Source: Acidobacteriota bacterium
GTDB lineage: Bacteria; Acidobacteriota; Thermoanaerobaculia; Thermoanaerobaculales; Sulfomarinibacteraceae
DNA: 36,544 nucleotides
Reading direction: 5' to 3'
NCBI GenBank assembly: GCA_024641545.1
Contig: JAHECW010000035.1
Span: 1-36,544 of the forward strand
Below are positions 16,969 through 23,947 of the stretch, one piece after another (the first letter of the stretch is position 1; the number at the start of each line of letters is the position of its first letter). A program made the translations under genes and the position numbers. The notes beneath the pieces were generated by a model. It did no database searches. It was given only the letters and a program-made list of their open reading frames with translations, and was not told the origin of the DNA.

Positions 16969-17015
16969 CCTGCGGGCGGGACGCCCGCACCACAATGGGC
17001 GGCCCGGAAGGCCGG
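16969..17015 (+). repeat. Dispersed hairpin repeat, copy 2
   Basis: GCGGGCG-GGA-CGCCCGC (16972-16988) followed by ACCACAATGGGCGGCC and GGAAGGCCGGA repeats the layout at 10676-10745, with an internal 20-base segment missing here. The stem is perfect in both copies while the loop differs (AGA versus GGA). Confidence 0.75.
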
Positions 17016-17170
17016 AGGTGCAGGAACCGCGATCTCGTTGCGCCCGTTGCGCCTTCGTGGTTCGACCCTGCGCTGTCTCCCCACGCCCTCCGAGAATCCT
17101 CGTTCCCGCCATATCCCCGCCACAGGTGAGATCGATGCTCGATCAAGGAGCGATGGCGCCTGGAAAGGGG

Positions 17171-17179
17171 TGTTACAGT
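17171..17179 (+). promoter_or_regulatory. Extended -10 promoter of murA
   Basis: TGT-TACAGT is a good extended -10 box. The expected start near 17186 gives a leader of about 13 bases containing GGAG before the ATG at 17199. The box also contains an in-frame GTG, which is therefore unlikely to be the real start codon. Confidence 0.55.
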
Positions 17180-17198
17180 GCTGGCGGAGATAGCAGCC

Positions 17199-18524
17199 AT
17201 GGTTCCCATCGAGCACGATCCGGTCGGCGACGAGTCCTTCGCGTACGTCATCCGCGGCGGCAACCCCATCAGCGGCACGGTCAAACCCGGCGGCAACAAG
17301 AACGCCGCCCTGCCGATGATCGCAGCCTGCCTGCTCGCCGACGGCGCGGTGACGTTGTCCAACGTCCCGCAGATTCGAGATGTACGGATGCTGCTTCAAC
17401 TGATCTCGGCCCTCGGGGCCGATGTCACCGAAGAGGCGCCGGATCGCTGGCGGATCTCGGCGAACGAGCTCACGACGAGGGCTCTCGACCCCGGTCTGGC
17501 CCGCCAGATCCGAGCTTCGTTCCTGTTGGCCGGCCCGCTGGTGAGCCGGTGGGGTCGCGCGGTGCTGCCGCGCCCCGGCGGCGACCGCATCGGCCGGCGT
17601 CCGTTGGACACCCACGTCCACGCCTTCCGGGCGCTCGGGGCCGAGGTCGATATCGAACCCGACCGCTATGTGATCCGCGCGCCGTCCGGTCTGACGGGAA
17701 CCGAGCTCTTCCTCCAGGAGATGAGCGTGATGGGGACCGAGAACGCCGTCATGGCGGCCGCCCTGGCGCACGGCACCACCACCATCCGCAACGCGGCTTC
17801 CGAACCCCACGTCCAGGAACTGTGCCACCTCATCAACGCCATGGGCGGGCGCATCCGGGGCGTCGGAACCAACGTCCTCGAGATCGAAGGCCGCGCCGTG
17901 CTCGGGGGGGCCGAGATCGCCATCGGCCCCGACCCGGTGGAGGTCGGCAGCTTCATCGGTCTGGCGGCGGTCACCGGCGGCGCGCTCAGGATCACCAATG
18001 CGGAACCGCTTCGCCACCACCGAATGACCGCCATCGGTTTTGCCCGCCTCGGCATCCGCTGGCGGGTCGACGGCGATGACATCGTGGTCCCGGCGGAGCA
18101 GGAGCTGGTGATTCAGGACGATCTCCACGGCGCCATCCCCAAGATTGACGACGGGCCCTGGCCGGCGTTCCCGCCGGACCTCACCAGCATCATGGTCGTG
18201 CTCGCCACCCAGGCGACGGGGACGATTCTGATCCACGAGAAGATGTTCGAGAGCCGGTTGTTCTGGGTTGACCGGCTGATCGCCATGGGCGCCCGCATCG
18301 TGCTCTGCGACCCTCACCGCGCGGTGGTTGTCGGGCCGTCACAACTCTACGGCCACCACCTGGCCAGCCCCGATATCCGAGCGGGAATGGCGCTGGTCAT
18401 CGCCGCCCTGTGCGCCGACGGCGAGAGCGTCATCCACAACATCCACCAGGTGGAACGGGGCTACGAACTGCTCCACCAGCGGCTCGAAGCACTGGGGGCC
18501 GATGTCGAGCGGATCGAGCGGTGA
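17199..18524 (+). CDS. murA: UDP-N-acetylglucosamine 1-carboxyvinyltransferase MurA (Cys-to-Asp variant)
   Basis: MurA transfers enolpyruvate from PEP to UDP-GlcNAc, the first committed step of peptidoglycan synthesis. The 441-residue product has the two-domain EPT fold with GGNKNAALP (the substrate Lys, residue 34), [29 protein letters not shown] with the conserved Arg, and [11 protein letters not shown] with the catalytic-type Asp. The active loop reads [14 protein letters not shown]: the residue equal to E. coli Cys115 is Asp129, while the following Arg (E. coli 120) is kept. Known C-to-D enzymes (Mycobacterium tuberculosis, Chlamydia) are active and insensitive to fosfomycin, so the same is expected here. 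The ATG at 17199 is preferred over a GTG at 17178 that lies in the -10 box. It ends in a convergent palindrome shared with nfuA. Confidence 0.93.
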   Translation: MVPIEHDPVGDESFAYVIRGGNPISGTVKPGGNKNAALPMIAACLLADGAVTLSNVPQIRDVRMLLQLISALGADVTEEAPDRWRISANELTTRALDPGLARQIRASFLLAGPLVSRWGRAVLPRPGGDRIGRRPLDTHVHAFRALGAEVDIEPDRYVIRAPSGLTGTELFLQEMSVMGTENAVMAAALAHGTTTIRNAASEPHVQELCHLINAMGGRIRGVGTNVLEIEGRAVLGGAEIAIGPDPVEVGSFIGLAAVTGGALRITNAEPLRHHRMTAIGFARLGIRWRVDGDDIVVPAEQELVIQDDLHGAIPKIDDGPWPAFPPDLTSIMVVLATQATGTILIHEKMFESRLFWVDRLIAMGARIVLCDPHRAVVVGPSQLYGHHLASPDIRAGMALVIAALCADGESVIHNIHQVERGYELLHQRLEALGADVERIER

Positions 18525-18525
18525 A

Positions 18526-18589
18526 GGTGCCAGGTCAGACGATTCAGACGATCTGGCGCCAGATCGTCTGAATCGTCTGACCTGGCACC
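18526..18589. terminator. 64-bp perfect palindrome between convergent murA and nfuA
   Basis: Arms 18526-18557 and 18558-18589 are perfectly complementary over 32 bases with no spacer (left arm begins GGTGCCAGGTCAGACGATTC and meets at GGC|GCC). Partial outer pairing continues (GTGAAGG on the left, CCTTCAC on the right). It begins 2 bases after the murA stop and ends 4 bases before the nfuA stop. It can act as a bidirectional terminator, but lacks a T-run; its size and the GTGCCAGGTC start suggest a REP-type element that was captured there. Confidence 0.8.
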
Positions 18590-18593
18590 GCCT

Positions 18594-19166
18594 TCACTCC
18601 TTGTAGAACGGCTCCCGGCCGGATCCGTGGTCGGTGACATCGACGACGTGCTCGATCTCGTCGATCTCCTGGCAGATGGCCTGCTCGATCCCGGCTGAGA
18701 GGGTGAAGCCGGCGCTCGAGCATCCCTGGCAGCCGCCGCCGAGACTGACGTACGCGGTGTCGCCCTCGATCCGATCGAGCTCGACCCAGCCGCCGTGCGC
18801 CCCGACGACCGGCAGCACCTTTTCGTCGATCACCTGCTGAACCCTCCGGTGCAGCGGATCCTCCCAGCCCGGGTCCGACGCCGGGTTCTTGATCTCGAAG
18901 CCCTCGCCGGTCGGGAGGCTGAGATAGTCGAGGGTTGCGCCCTTCATGAGCTCGGCGGTCTGGACATCGAGAACGACACAGAAGCCGTCGAAATCGACCC
19001 GGGTGTCGCCGTCGATGGCGTCCTGGTCGCGGGTCAGCTGCATCTGGTAGCGGAAGGTGTGGCGGCCGACCTGGGCGGCCAGCACGCGGATGCCGATGCA
19101 CTCGTCATCGGCCTCGTCGACGAACTCGACGATCTTGTCGCGGGCGGTTTGGGTCAGCGTGATCAT
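18594..19166 (-). CDS. nfuA: NfuA-type Fe-S cluster carrier (A-type domain plus NifU domain)
   Basis: NfuA-like proteins carry Fe-S clusters to target enzymes in the cytosol. The 190-residue product has an N-terminal A-type scaffold-like domain (about 1-95, ITLTQTARDKIVEFV...GIRVLAAQ) lacking its usual Cys residues, and a C-terminal NifU domain (about 105-185) with the cluster-binding GGGCQGCSSA (CxxC) and the preceding VVGAHGGWVELDRIEGDTAYV-like strand (given in parts: PVVGAHGGWVEL, GDTAYVSLGGGC). Length equals E. coli NfuA (191). GGGAG stands 8 bases before the ATG. It converges on murA across a long palindrome. No isc or suf gene lies near it. Confidence 0.92.
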   Translation of the reverse strand: MITLTQTARDKIVEFVDEADDECIGIRVLAAQVGRHTFRYQMQLTRDQDAIDGDTRVDFDGFCVVLDVQTAELMKGATLDYLSLPTGEGFEIKNPASDPGWEDPLHRRVQQVIDEKVLPVVGAHGGWVELDRIEGDTAYVSLGGGCQGCSSAGFTLSAGIEQAICQEIDEIEHVVDVTDHGSGREPFYKE

Positions 19167-19332
19167 CCGAATGCGCTCCCTTCGGCGCTACTTTACACCG
19201 ACCCGCGGCTCGAACCCGAACTTCCCGCCGGCTGTCAACCTCGTCGACCCGCCGACGTCTCACCCACGATCCCGAAGCCCACTGCTGCGGTGACCATCGG
19301 GGATCATGACTGGAAACATGAAAGGAATGCCC

Positions 19333-19794
19333 ATGAAACGCCTGTTCCTGCCGATCCTGCTGCTCGCTCTCGCCATGCCCGTCGCCGCCCAGGAGAAACC
19401 TCCGCAAGAGGACACCGGCCCGATCTTGAACGGCGCCCGGCAGCTGGTCATCGAGTTCCTCGATCTCGACGCCGATCAAGCGGCGGCCTGGGAGGTGCTG
19501 TGGGCCGACCACCGCGCGGCCGAGGTGCCGATCCTCGACCAGATCGCCGATGTCCAGGCGATCATCGAAGATCTGTTTGCAGCCGGCGTGCCGGACGCCA
19601 CCGAACTCGGGTTGCTCGTGATCGAGCGCCACGATCTCGGGGACGCACTCATCGATGTCCATCGGGTCTATCTCGAGGGCTTCGAGCTCCTCCTCGACGA
19701 GGACCAGGGGCGGCGCCTACGGGAGCTCCGCGTCGCCGAGCGAATCCAGGGCTTCATCCCCGCCTTCAGGGCCCTCGATCTGGTCCGCCGCTGA
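19333..19794 (+). CDS. Small periplasmic protein, Spy/CpxP-like architecture
   Basis: The 153-residue product begins with a signal peptide (MKRLFLPILLLALAMPVAAQ). The mature part is all-helical and charged: FLDLDADQAAAWEVLWADHR, then PILDQIADVQAIIEDLF, LGLLVIERHDLGDALIDVHR, and FELLLDEDQGRRLRELRVAE. The two 'LD.(D/E)Q' turns followed by helices resemble the LTxxQ motifs of Spy/CpxP-type chaperones, but the repeat is not exact, so the family call is tentative. The start at 19333 has AAAGGA 6 bases before it; two other in-frame ATGs lie just upstream. It is followed by a clear terminator and is likely monocistronic. Confidence 0.75.
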   Translation: MKRLFLPILLLALAMPVAAQEKPPQEDTGPILNGARQLVIEFLDLDADQAAAWEVLWADHRAAEVPILDQIADVQAIIEDLFAAGVPDATELGLLVIERHDLGDALIDVHRVYLEGFELLLDEDQGRRLRELRVAERIQGFIPAFRALDLVRR

Positions 19795-19820
19795 CCGAGC
19801 TTCAATCACCGAAAATCAGA

Positions 19821-19845
19821 CCGGGGCGGCAACGCCCCGGGTTTT
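19821..19845 (+). terminator. Intrinsic terminator with GCAA tetraloop
   Basis: CCGGGGCG-GCAA-CGCCCCGG is a perfect 8-bp stem closed by a GNRA-type loop and followed by GTTTT. It lies 26 bases after the stop of the small periplasmic protein gene. Confidence 0.85.
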
Positions 19846-19892
19846 ACGCCGCTTCAACCTCGATCCCGAAAGCTGGAGATGCGGTTCCTTCG

Positions 19893-19922
19893 ACTCCGGC
19901 ACAATGCCGTGCCCGGCACGTC
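19893..19922 (-). repeat. Partial copy of the cstA-flanking element (hairpin 2 box)
   Basis: GGCACAATGCCGTGCCCGGC followed by ACGTCTCGG matches the hairpin-2 side of both cstA-flanking elements (GCACAATGCCGCGCCCGGCA / GCACATTCCGTACCCGGCAC). A GCGGCGCTGCCCCGGCTGCC stretch follows, again the GGCAGC-type repeat. The other arm and hairpin 1 are missing, so this is a decayed or minimal copy. Confidence 0.6.
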
Positions 19923-20019
19923 TCGGAGGAGGTGGTTCCCGTGCCTGCGGCGCTGCCCCGGCTGCCGCCCCCGAATCTGAGCACGGCGGTTCTTCAGGCT
20001 CGACGGGTGTTCAACCGAG

Positions 20020-20871
20020 CTACTTCAGCGAGCGGCCGTTGGTGTCGGTGTCGGCGGCGCCGCCGAGCTGCTGACAGCGGCGGTAGGCGGCCCACACCGC
20101 GTCCGACAGCACGGTGCGCAATCCGCCGCGCTCGAGCTGGTACTGCGCCTCCGCCGATGTGCCCCCCGGCGAGGTCACCTGATTCCGCAGCTTCGCGAGG
20201 TGGTGGGGCTCACCCTTGGCGAACTCGGCGGCGCCGAGGACGGTTTCGAAAACCAGTTTCTCGGCCACCCGGCGCGAGAATCCCATGTGAACACCGGCGT
20301 CGATGAGCGCCTCCATGAAGAGAAAGACATAGGCGGGGCCGGTTCCGCTCAGGGCGGTGGCCATGTCAAGCTCTTTTTCGTGGGTCACGTACTCCTCGGC
20401 CCCGAGGGCCGACAGAATCGCCCTGACCTTTCTCTGACCGGTCTCGTCGACGGTCTCGGTGGCGGTCCAGACCGAAATCCCACGGCCGATCTGCGCCGGG
20501 GTGTTGGGCATCACCCTGACCACGCGGCTGACGCCGAAGTCCGATCCCAACCGCGCCATGGTCGCTCCGGCGACGACGGACAGCACCGTCGCATCCATCT
20601 TCACCACCCCCTCGAGGTCGGCCACCACCTCCGCGAGGAACTGCGGTTTGACGGCGATGATCACGATGGTCGCATCGGACGCCGCCTCCGCGTTGTCGTT
20701 CGTGACATTGACGCCGTATCGATTCTCGAGCTCGAGACATCGTTCGGCGCGCGGGTGGCTGGCGACGATCTGCCGCGGGTCGACGAGACCTTCTCGAAGC
20801 AGCCCTTTCACCATAGCCTCGCCCATCATCCCGCAGCCGATGAATGCCAGGGTTTCGTCTCTCAGCGCCAT
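20020..20871 (-). CDS. proC: Pyrroline-5-carboxylate reductase
   Basis: ProC reduces pyrroline-5-carboxylate to proline with NAD(P)H in the cytosol. The 283-residue product has the Rossmann motif IGCGMMGEAMVKGLL near residue 10, VIIAVKPQ, VVRVMPNTPAQIGRG, and the family signature ALSGTGPAYVFLFMEAL followed by NQVTSPGGTSAEAQ. Length is typical (about 270-280). GGAGG stands 5 bases before the ATG. It follows rnd on the same strand after 96 bases and may be read from its own promoter; the link between the two is only positional. The 3' end runs toward a repeat region and the terminator of the opposite gene. Confidence 0.96.
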   Translation of the reverse strand: MALRDETLAFIGCGMMGEAMVKGLLREGLVDPRQIVASHPRAERCLELENRYGVNVTNDNAEAASDATIVIIAVKPQFLAEVVADLEGVVKMDATVLSVVAGATMARLGSDFGVSRVVRVMPNTPAQIGRGISVWTATETVDETGQRKVRAILSALGAEEYVTHEKELDMATALSGTGPAYVFLFMEALIDAGVHMGFSRRVAEKLVFETVLGAAEFAKGEPHHLAKLRNQVTSPGGTSAEAQYQLERGGLRTVLSDAVWAAYRRCQQLGGAADTDTNGRSLK

Positions 20872-20967
20872 TGTGCCTCCGGATTCGTGAGCGCGAAGGT
20901 TAACACGGGAGCGCCGATTCGGCGGCTCGACGGGGTCGGGCGCAAAGGCACGCGCATCCGGTACGCC

Positions 20968-22107
20968 TCACTCATCGGCGAGGGCGGCAATGAAGCGCGC
21001 GCCGAGGAGTTCGAGACGCCAACCGGTGAGACCCGCCGCACGAAGATCGGCGGTGCCGGCGCACCTCGGCTCGCGCGACGCCACCCCCAGCGCACAGCTT
21101 TTCGGGCAGACCAGACCGGGATCGAGGGCGAGCTCGGCGGCGACCTCGTCGCGGACCACGCCGAGCCGCTTCATCCGACGCACCACCACCACCGCCGCCT
21201 CCGGCTGCCGCGGGCCACGCTGCCATTGCGGAGCCCTCGCCGGTTGCGAGACCGCACTCAGGACCTCTCCGCCCCACCGCCGGACGAACCTGGGGCCGAC
21301 CCCGGGGACCTTGACGAGATCGGCAATCTTCTCCGGCGGCGCCTCGGCGAGGGTGACCAGGGTCTGGGCTCCGAGCACCTTGAACGGCGGGACGTCGAGC
21401 TTCTTCGCCTCCGCCTCGCGCCATTCGAAGAGGGTGAACGCGCGGTCGCGAGCGCGACCGCGCAGTGCCCGCACTCCCTTGACCCGCTCGAACGCGAGAG
21501 GGTTCGGTTCGACCTGGTTGTGCCGCACCTGCTCGAGCTTGTGAAACTCCTCCTCGGCCCACTCCCAGCGACCGAGCTCTTCGAGGCGCGCCCGGAGCTT
21601 CGAAGCCAGACTTCCCAGGAAGGCGGTGTCGGCGGCCGCATACGCCACCTGCGACCGGGTCAGCGGACGCCGGCCCCAGTCGGCTCTCTGGTGCCGCTTG
21701 TCGAGGACCACACCCTCTTCCTTCTCGAGGAGAGCCGCGAGCCCGGTCTTGGGTTCGCCCAGGACCTGCGCCATGGCCTGGGTGTCGACGAGACCCCGGA
21801 TCCGGGTGTCATAGTCCCGATCGAGCACCCGAAGGTCGTAATCGGAACCGTGCATCAGCACCGGCACATCCGGGTCCTCAACCACCTCCCAGAGAGGTGC
21901 GAGGTCTCCCGTGGCGAGCGCCAGCGGGTCGATGACGAAGTTTGCGCCGTCCGCCGTCAACTGGATCAGGCAGACCTTGTGGAAGTACGAGTGGAGCGAG
22001 TCGGCTTCGGTGTCGAGGGCCAGCCAACCGGCCGACCGGGAGGTGGCGGCAGCCACTTCGACGCCCTCGGGCGAGTCCACCCAGATCGGGTTGAGGTCAT
22101 TCAGCAT
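20968..22107 (-). CDS. rnd: Ribonuclease D family 3'-5' exoribonuclease
   Basis: RNase D trims tRNA and other RNA 3' ends. The 379-residue product has the DEDDy exonuclease domain (about 10-185): ALDTEADSLHSY (first Asp/Glu pair), MHGSDYDLRVL (second Asp), and SQVAYAAADTAFLGSL (Tyr and last Asp), followed by an HRDC-like helical domain (about 210-290, AFTLFEWREAEAKKLDVPPF, GVGPRFVRRWG). The extended -10 box TGGTACTAT is only 7 bases before the ATG, and the GGAGG seen upstream lies before that box, so it cannot act as a ribosome site. A leaderless message is predicted. Confidence 0.93.
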   Translation of the reverse strand: MLNDLNPIWVDSPEGVEVAAATSRSAGWLALDTEADSLHSYFHKVCLIQLTADGANFVIDPLALATGDLAPLWEVVEDPDVPVLMHGSDYDLRVLDRDYDTRIRGLVDTQAMAQVLGEPKTGLAALLEKEEGVVLDKRHQRADWGRRPLTRSQVAYAAADTAFLGSLASKLRARLEELGRWEWAEEEFHKLEQVRHNQVEPNPLAFERVKGVRALRGRARDRAFTLFEWREAEAKKLDVPPFKVLGAQTLVTLAEAPPEKIADLVKVPGVGPRFVRRWGGEVLSAVSQPARAPQWQRGPRQPEAAVVVVRRMKRLGVVRDEVAAELALDPGLVCPKSCALGVASREPRCAGTADLRAAGLTGWRLELLGARFIAALADE

Positions 22108-22114
22108 GCGAGCG

Positions 22115-22123
22115 ATAGTACCA
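22115..22123 (-). promoter_or_regulatory. Extended -10 promoter of rnd, 7 bases from the start codon
   Basis: On the minus strand TGG-TACTAT is followed by CGCTCGC and the ATG. The transcript should begin within a base of the ATG. Confidence 0.6.
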
Positions 22124-22129
22124 ATCCTC

Positions 22130-22175
22130 CTTTTTCATCCGGCAATCGGTCGCAACCGAGCGCCGGATGAAAAAG
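22130..22175. repeat. 46-bp nested hairpin between divergent rnd and radical SAM genes
   Basis: Outer arms CTTTTTCATCCGGC (22130-22143) and GCCGGATGAAAAAG (22162-22175) are perfect 14-base complements. Inside, TCGGT-CGCA-ACCGA forms a 5-bp stem with a 4-base loop. The left arm covers the expected -35 position of the rnd promoter. It may be an operator for both genes or a REP-type element. Confidence 0.75.
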
Positions 22176-22198
22176 CTCGCGGAACGCCACCGGCTTCC

Positions 22199-22207
22199 TG
22201 CTACACT
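22199..22207 (+). promoter_or_regulatory. Extended -10 promoter of radical SAM gene, 6 bases from ATG
   Basis: TGC-TACACT is followed by CCCTCC and then ATG at 22214. With normal spacing the A of ATG is the first transcribed base. Confidence 0.65.
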
Positions 22208-22213
22208 CCCTCC

Positions 22214-23146
22214 ATGAGACCGATTCTCGACCTTGCCACCGCCAAGATCGGCGTCGAGCTGACCAGCCGCTGCAACCTCCGGTGCGGAATGTGCCCGATG
22301 GGCAATCTCGGCCGGCCCGAAGACGACATGCCGTGGTGGCTCGTCCAGAAGGTCGCGGCGGATTTCCGCGACAACGGCATCCGGGCGCGCTGGCTGCACG
22401 AGATGGGCGAGCCCCTGCTCTACCCCAGGCTCGCCGAGGCCATCGGCCTCTTCCCGGGAGTCGGGGTCTCGACCAACGTCATGATGCTCGACGCCGACTA
22501 CGGCCGCGAGCTTCTGGCCACCTCCCTCGAACGCATCCGTCTCTGTATCGACACCGTCAACCCCGAGGTCTACCCCGAGATCCGCCGCGGCGGACGCTGG
22601 GACGAGGTGGTGGCGAACATCCGGACCTTTCTCGAGATCTCCAAGGGGCACGAGATCCGGGTCGAGATCCAGAAAATGGTCTCGCTCAAGACCGCCGACG
22701 AGACGATCAGGGACTTCGAGACCTTTTTCGAGATCGATCGGTTTCCCCAGGCGACGATCATCGAAAAGACCTGCGAGGGGCTCGACACCACCGACGCCAC
22801 CGATCTCCACGAGCAGTACTACGGCTGCTTCCAGGGCTACCCCTTCCGCTGGTTCGTGGTGCTCTCGGACGGCCGGGTGACCCACTGCTGCTACGACTAC
22901 GACGGTTCGCAGGCCATCGGCGACATGAAGACCCAGACGGTTGCTGAGATCCTGGCCTCGGACCGGATCCCCGAGCTCATGGAGGCCTTCAAGAAGCGTG
23001 ATTTCACGACCCTGCCCCGGTGCGGCGAGTGCTACAAGAACACCTCCGGCAAGGCGGCGGTGGTGGACCAGTTGATCAGAATCGGCCACAAGCTCGACCG
23101 GGTCCTCCCGATCAAGCAGGTCGCCCGGAAGATCATCAACCGATGA
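22214..23146 (+). CDS. Radical SAM protein with C-terminal SPASM-like Cys cluster
   Basis: Radical SAM enzymes use a 4Fe-4S cluster to cleave S-adenosylmethionine and start radical chemistry. The 310-residue product has CNLRCGMC (Cys20, 24, 27), MGEPLLYPRL as the GGE-like motif, and VSTNVMML. The C-terminal third carries extra Cys residues (YYGCFQGYP, THCCYDYDG, LPRCGECYKN), typical of SPASM/twitch domains binding a second cluster. The product is unknown; such proteins modify peptides or act in cofactor and cell-surface pathways. There is no Shine-Dalgarno and a -10 box sits 6 bases before the ATG. A methyltransferase follows after 30 bases and may act on the same substrate (inference). Confidence 0.9.
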   Translation: MRPILDLATAKIGVELTSRCNLRCGMCPMGNLGRPEDDMPWWLVQKVAADFRDNGIRARWLHEMGEPLLYPRLAEAIGLFPGVGVSTNVMMLDADYGRELLATSLERIRLCIDTVNPEVYPEIRRGGRWDEVVANIRTFLEISKGHEIRVEIQKMVSLKTADETIRDFETFFEIDRFPQATIIEKTCEGLDTTDATDLHEQYYGCFQGYPFRWFVVLSDGRVTHCCYDYDGSQAIGDMKTQTVAEILASDRIPELMEAFKKRDFTTLPRCGECYKNTSGKAAVVDQLIRIGHKLDRVLPIKQVARKIINR

Positions 23147-23176
23147 GCGGCGCGAAGCCCGGCACCCCCTCCGATC

Positions 23177-23947
23177 ATGGGTAAGGCCGAGTGGGGCGCG
23201 GACCCCGAGTTCTTCGGACCCCGGCACGCCCATCGTGAGGACCGGCTCGTACGCGCCATCCGCAGGAGCGTGCCTCCCGGCGGGCTCCACCTCGAGTGCG
23301 CCGCCGGGGTCGGCTCGCTGAGCGTCACCCTCGCCCGCACGGGTGCGACGGTGGTCGCGGCCGACATGTCCCTCCGGTCGTTGGCGGTGGTGGCGCACCG
23401 GGCCGAGGCCGCGGGGGTCGGCGTCACCGTCCTCCCCGTGGTCGCCGACATCACGAACCTCCCCTTTCCCGACGACACCTTTCCCTCGGTTTCATCCGCC
23501 GAGACCCTCGAGCACATTCCCGCCGACGCCGCCGCAGGCCGTGAGCTCGCCCGGGTCCTGACCCCCGGCGGATGGCTCTGCGGCACCGTCCCCGCCGACC
23601 CCGGCCAGTGGTCCGACTGGGACGACTGGGGCGGCCACCTCCGGCGCTATCAGAAACCGGGGATGACCGCGATGCTGAGCTCGGCCGGCCTCGAGCCCGA
23701 GGTCACGGTCTGGGGCTGGCCGGTGCTCAGGATCTACGACGACGTCTTCATGACGCGGGTCAACCGCCGCCGGCTCCACAACCGGGGTTCACTCGACGAC
23801 GACCCCGCTCTGGCCCGGGTCGCCGATCTCGGCAAGAAACGCTGGCTGGTCAATCTGGTTCGCTCCGCCTTCTCCATCGACCGCCTCTTCGACGGCGCCC
23901 CGTGGGGCGTCGGTCTGCTGTTCAGGGCCAGGAAACCATCGAACTGA
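23177..23947 (+). CDS. Class I SAM-dependent methyltransferase
   Basis: The 256-residue product has a Rossmann methyltransferase core: motif I HLECAAGVGSLS (about residues 38-49), VVAADMSLRSL after strand 2, LPFPDDTFPSVSSAETLEHI (motifs II/III) and VLTPGGWLCGTVP. The N-terminus FFGPRHAHREDRLVRAI and the C-terminal arm have no features I can assign to a substrate. It begins 30 bases after the radical SAM stop, on the same strand, so the two probably form an operon. The ATG at 23177 lacks a clear ribosome site; a GTG or upstream frame was not better. The substrate is unknown. Confidence 0.85.
   Translation: MGKAEWGADPEFFGPRHAHREDRLVRAIRRSVPPGGLHLECAAGVGSLSVTLARTGATVVAADMSLRSLAVVAHRAEAAGVGVTVLPVVADITNLPFPDDTFPSVSSAETLEHIPADAAAGRELARVLTPGGWLCGTVPADPGQWSDWDDWGGHLRRYQKPGMTAMLSSAGLEPEVTVWGWPVLRIYDDVFMTRVNRRRLHNRGSLDDDPALARVADLGKKRWLVNLVRSAFSIDRLFDGAPWGVGLLFRARKPSN

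Larger units (their letters stand above)
16766..17198. other. Gene-free divergent region between holC and murA
   Basis: This 433-base gap holds a degenerate GC-rich short repeat (about 16790-16885), a GGCCGGCGGGGGCGCCGGCC hairpin-prone tract near 16910-16930, a second copy of the GCGGGCG...CGCCCGC repeat (16969-17015), and the murA promoter (17171-17179). Nothing else is recognised. Confidence 0.6.

Noticed and set aside
17178-17180. GTG as murA start
   Set aside because: It lies inside the extended -10 box; the ATG at 17199 has a GGAG site and fits MurA length.
22126-22131. GGAGG as a ribosome site for rnd
   Set aside because: It lies upstream of the -10 box and so would not be in the message.
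23143-23184. 13-residue frame (ATGA overlap with the radical SAM stop)
   Set aside because: Looks coupled, but there is no conserved or Cys/aromatic content and no basis to call it a precursor peptide.
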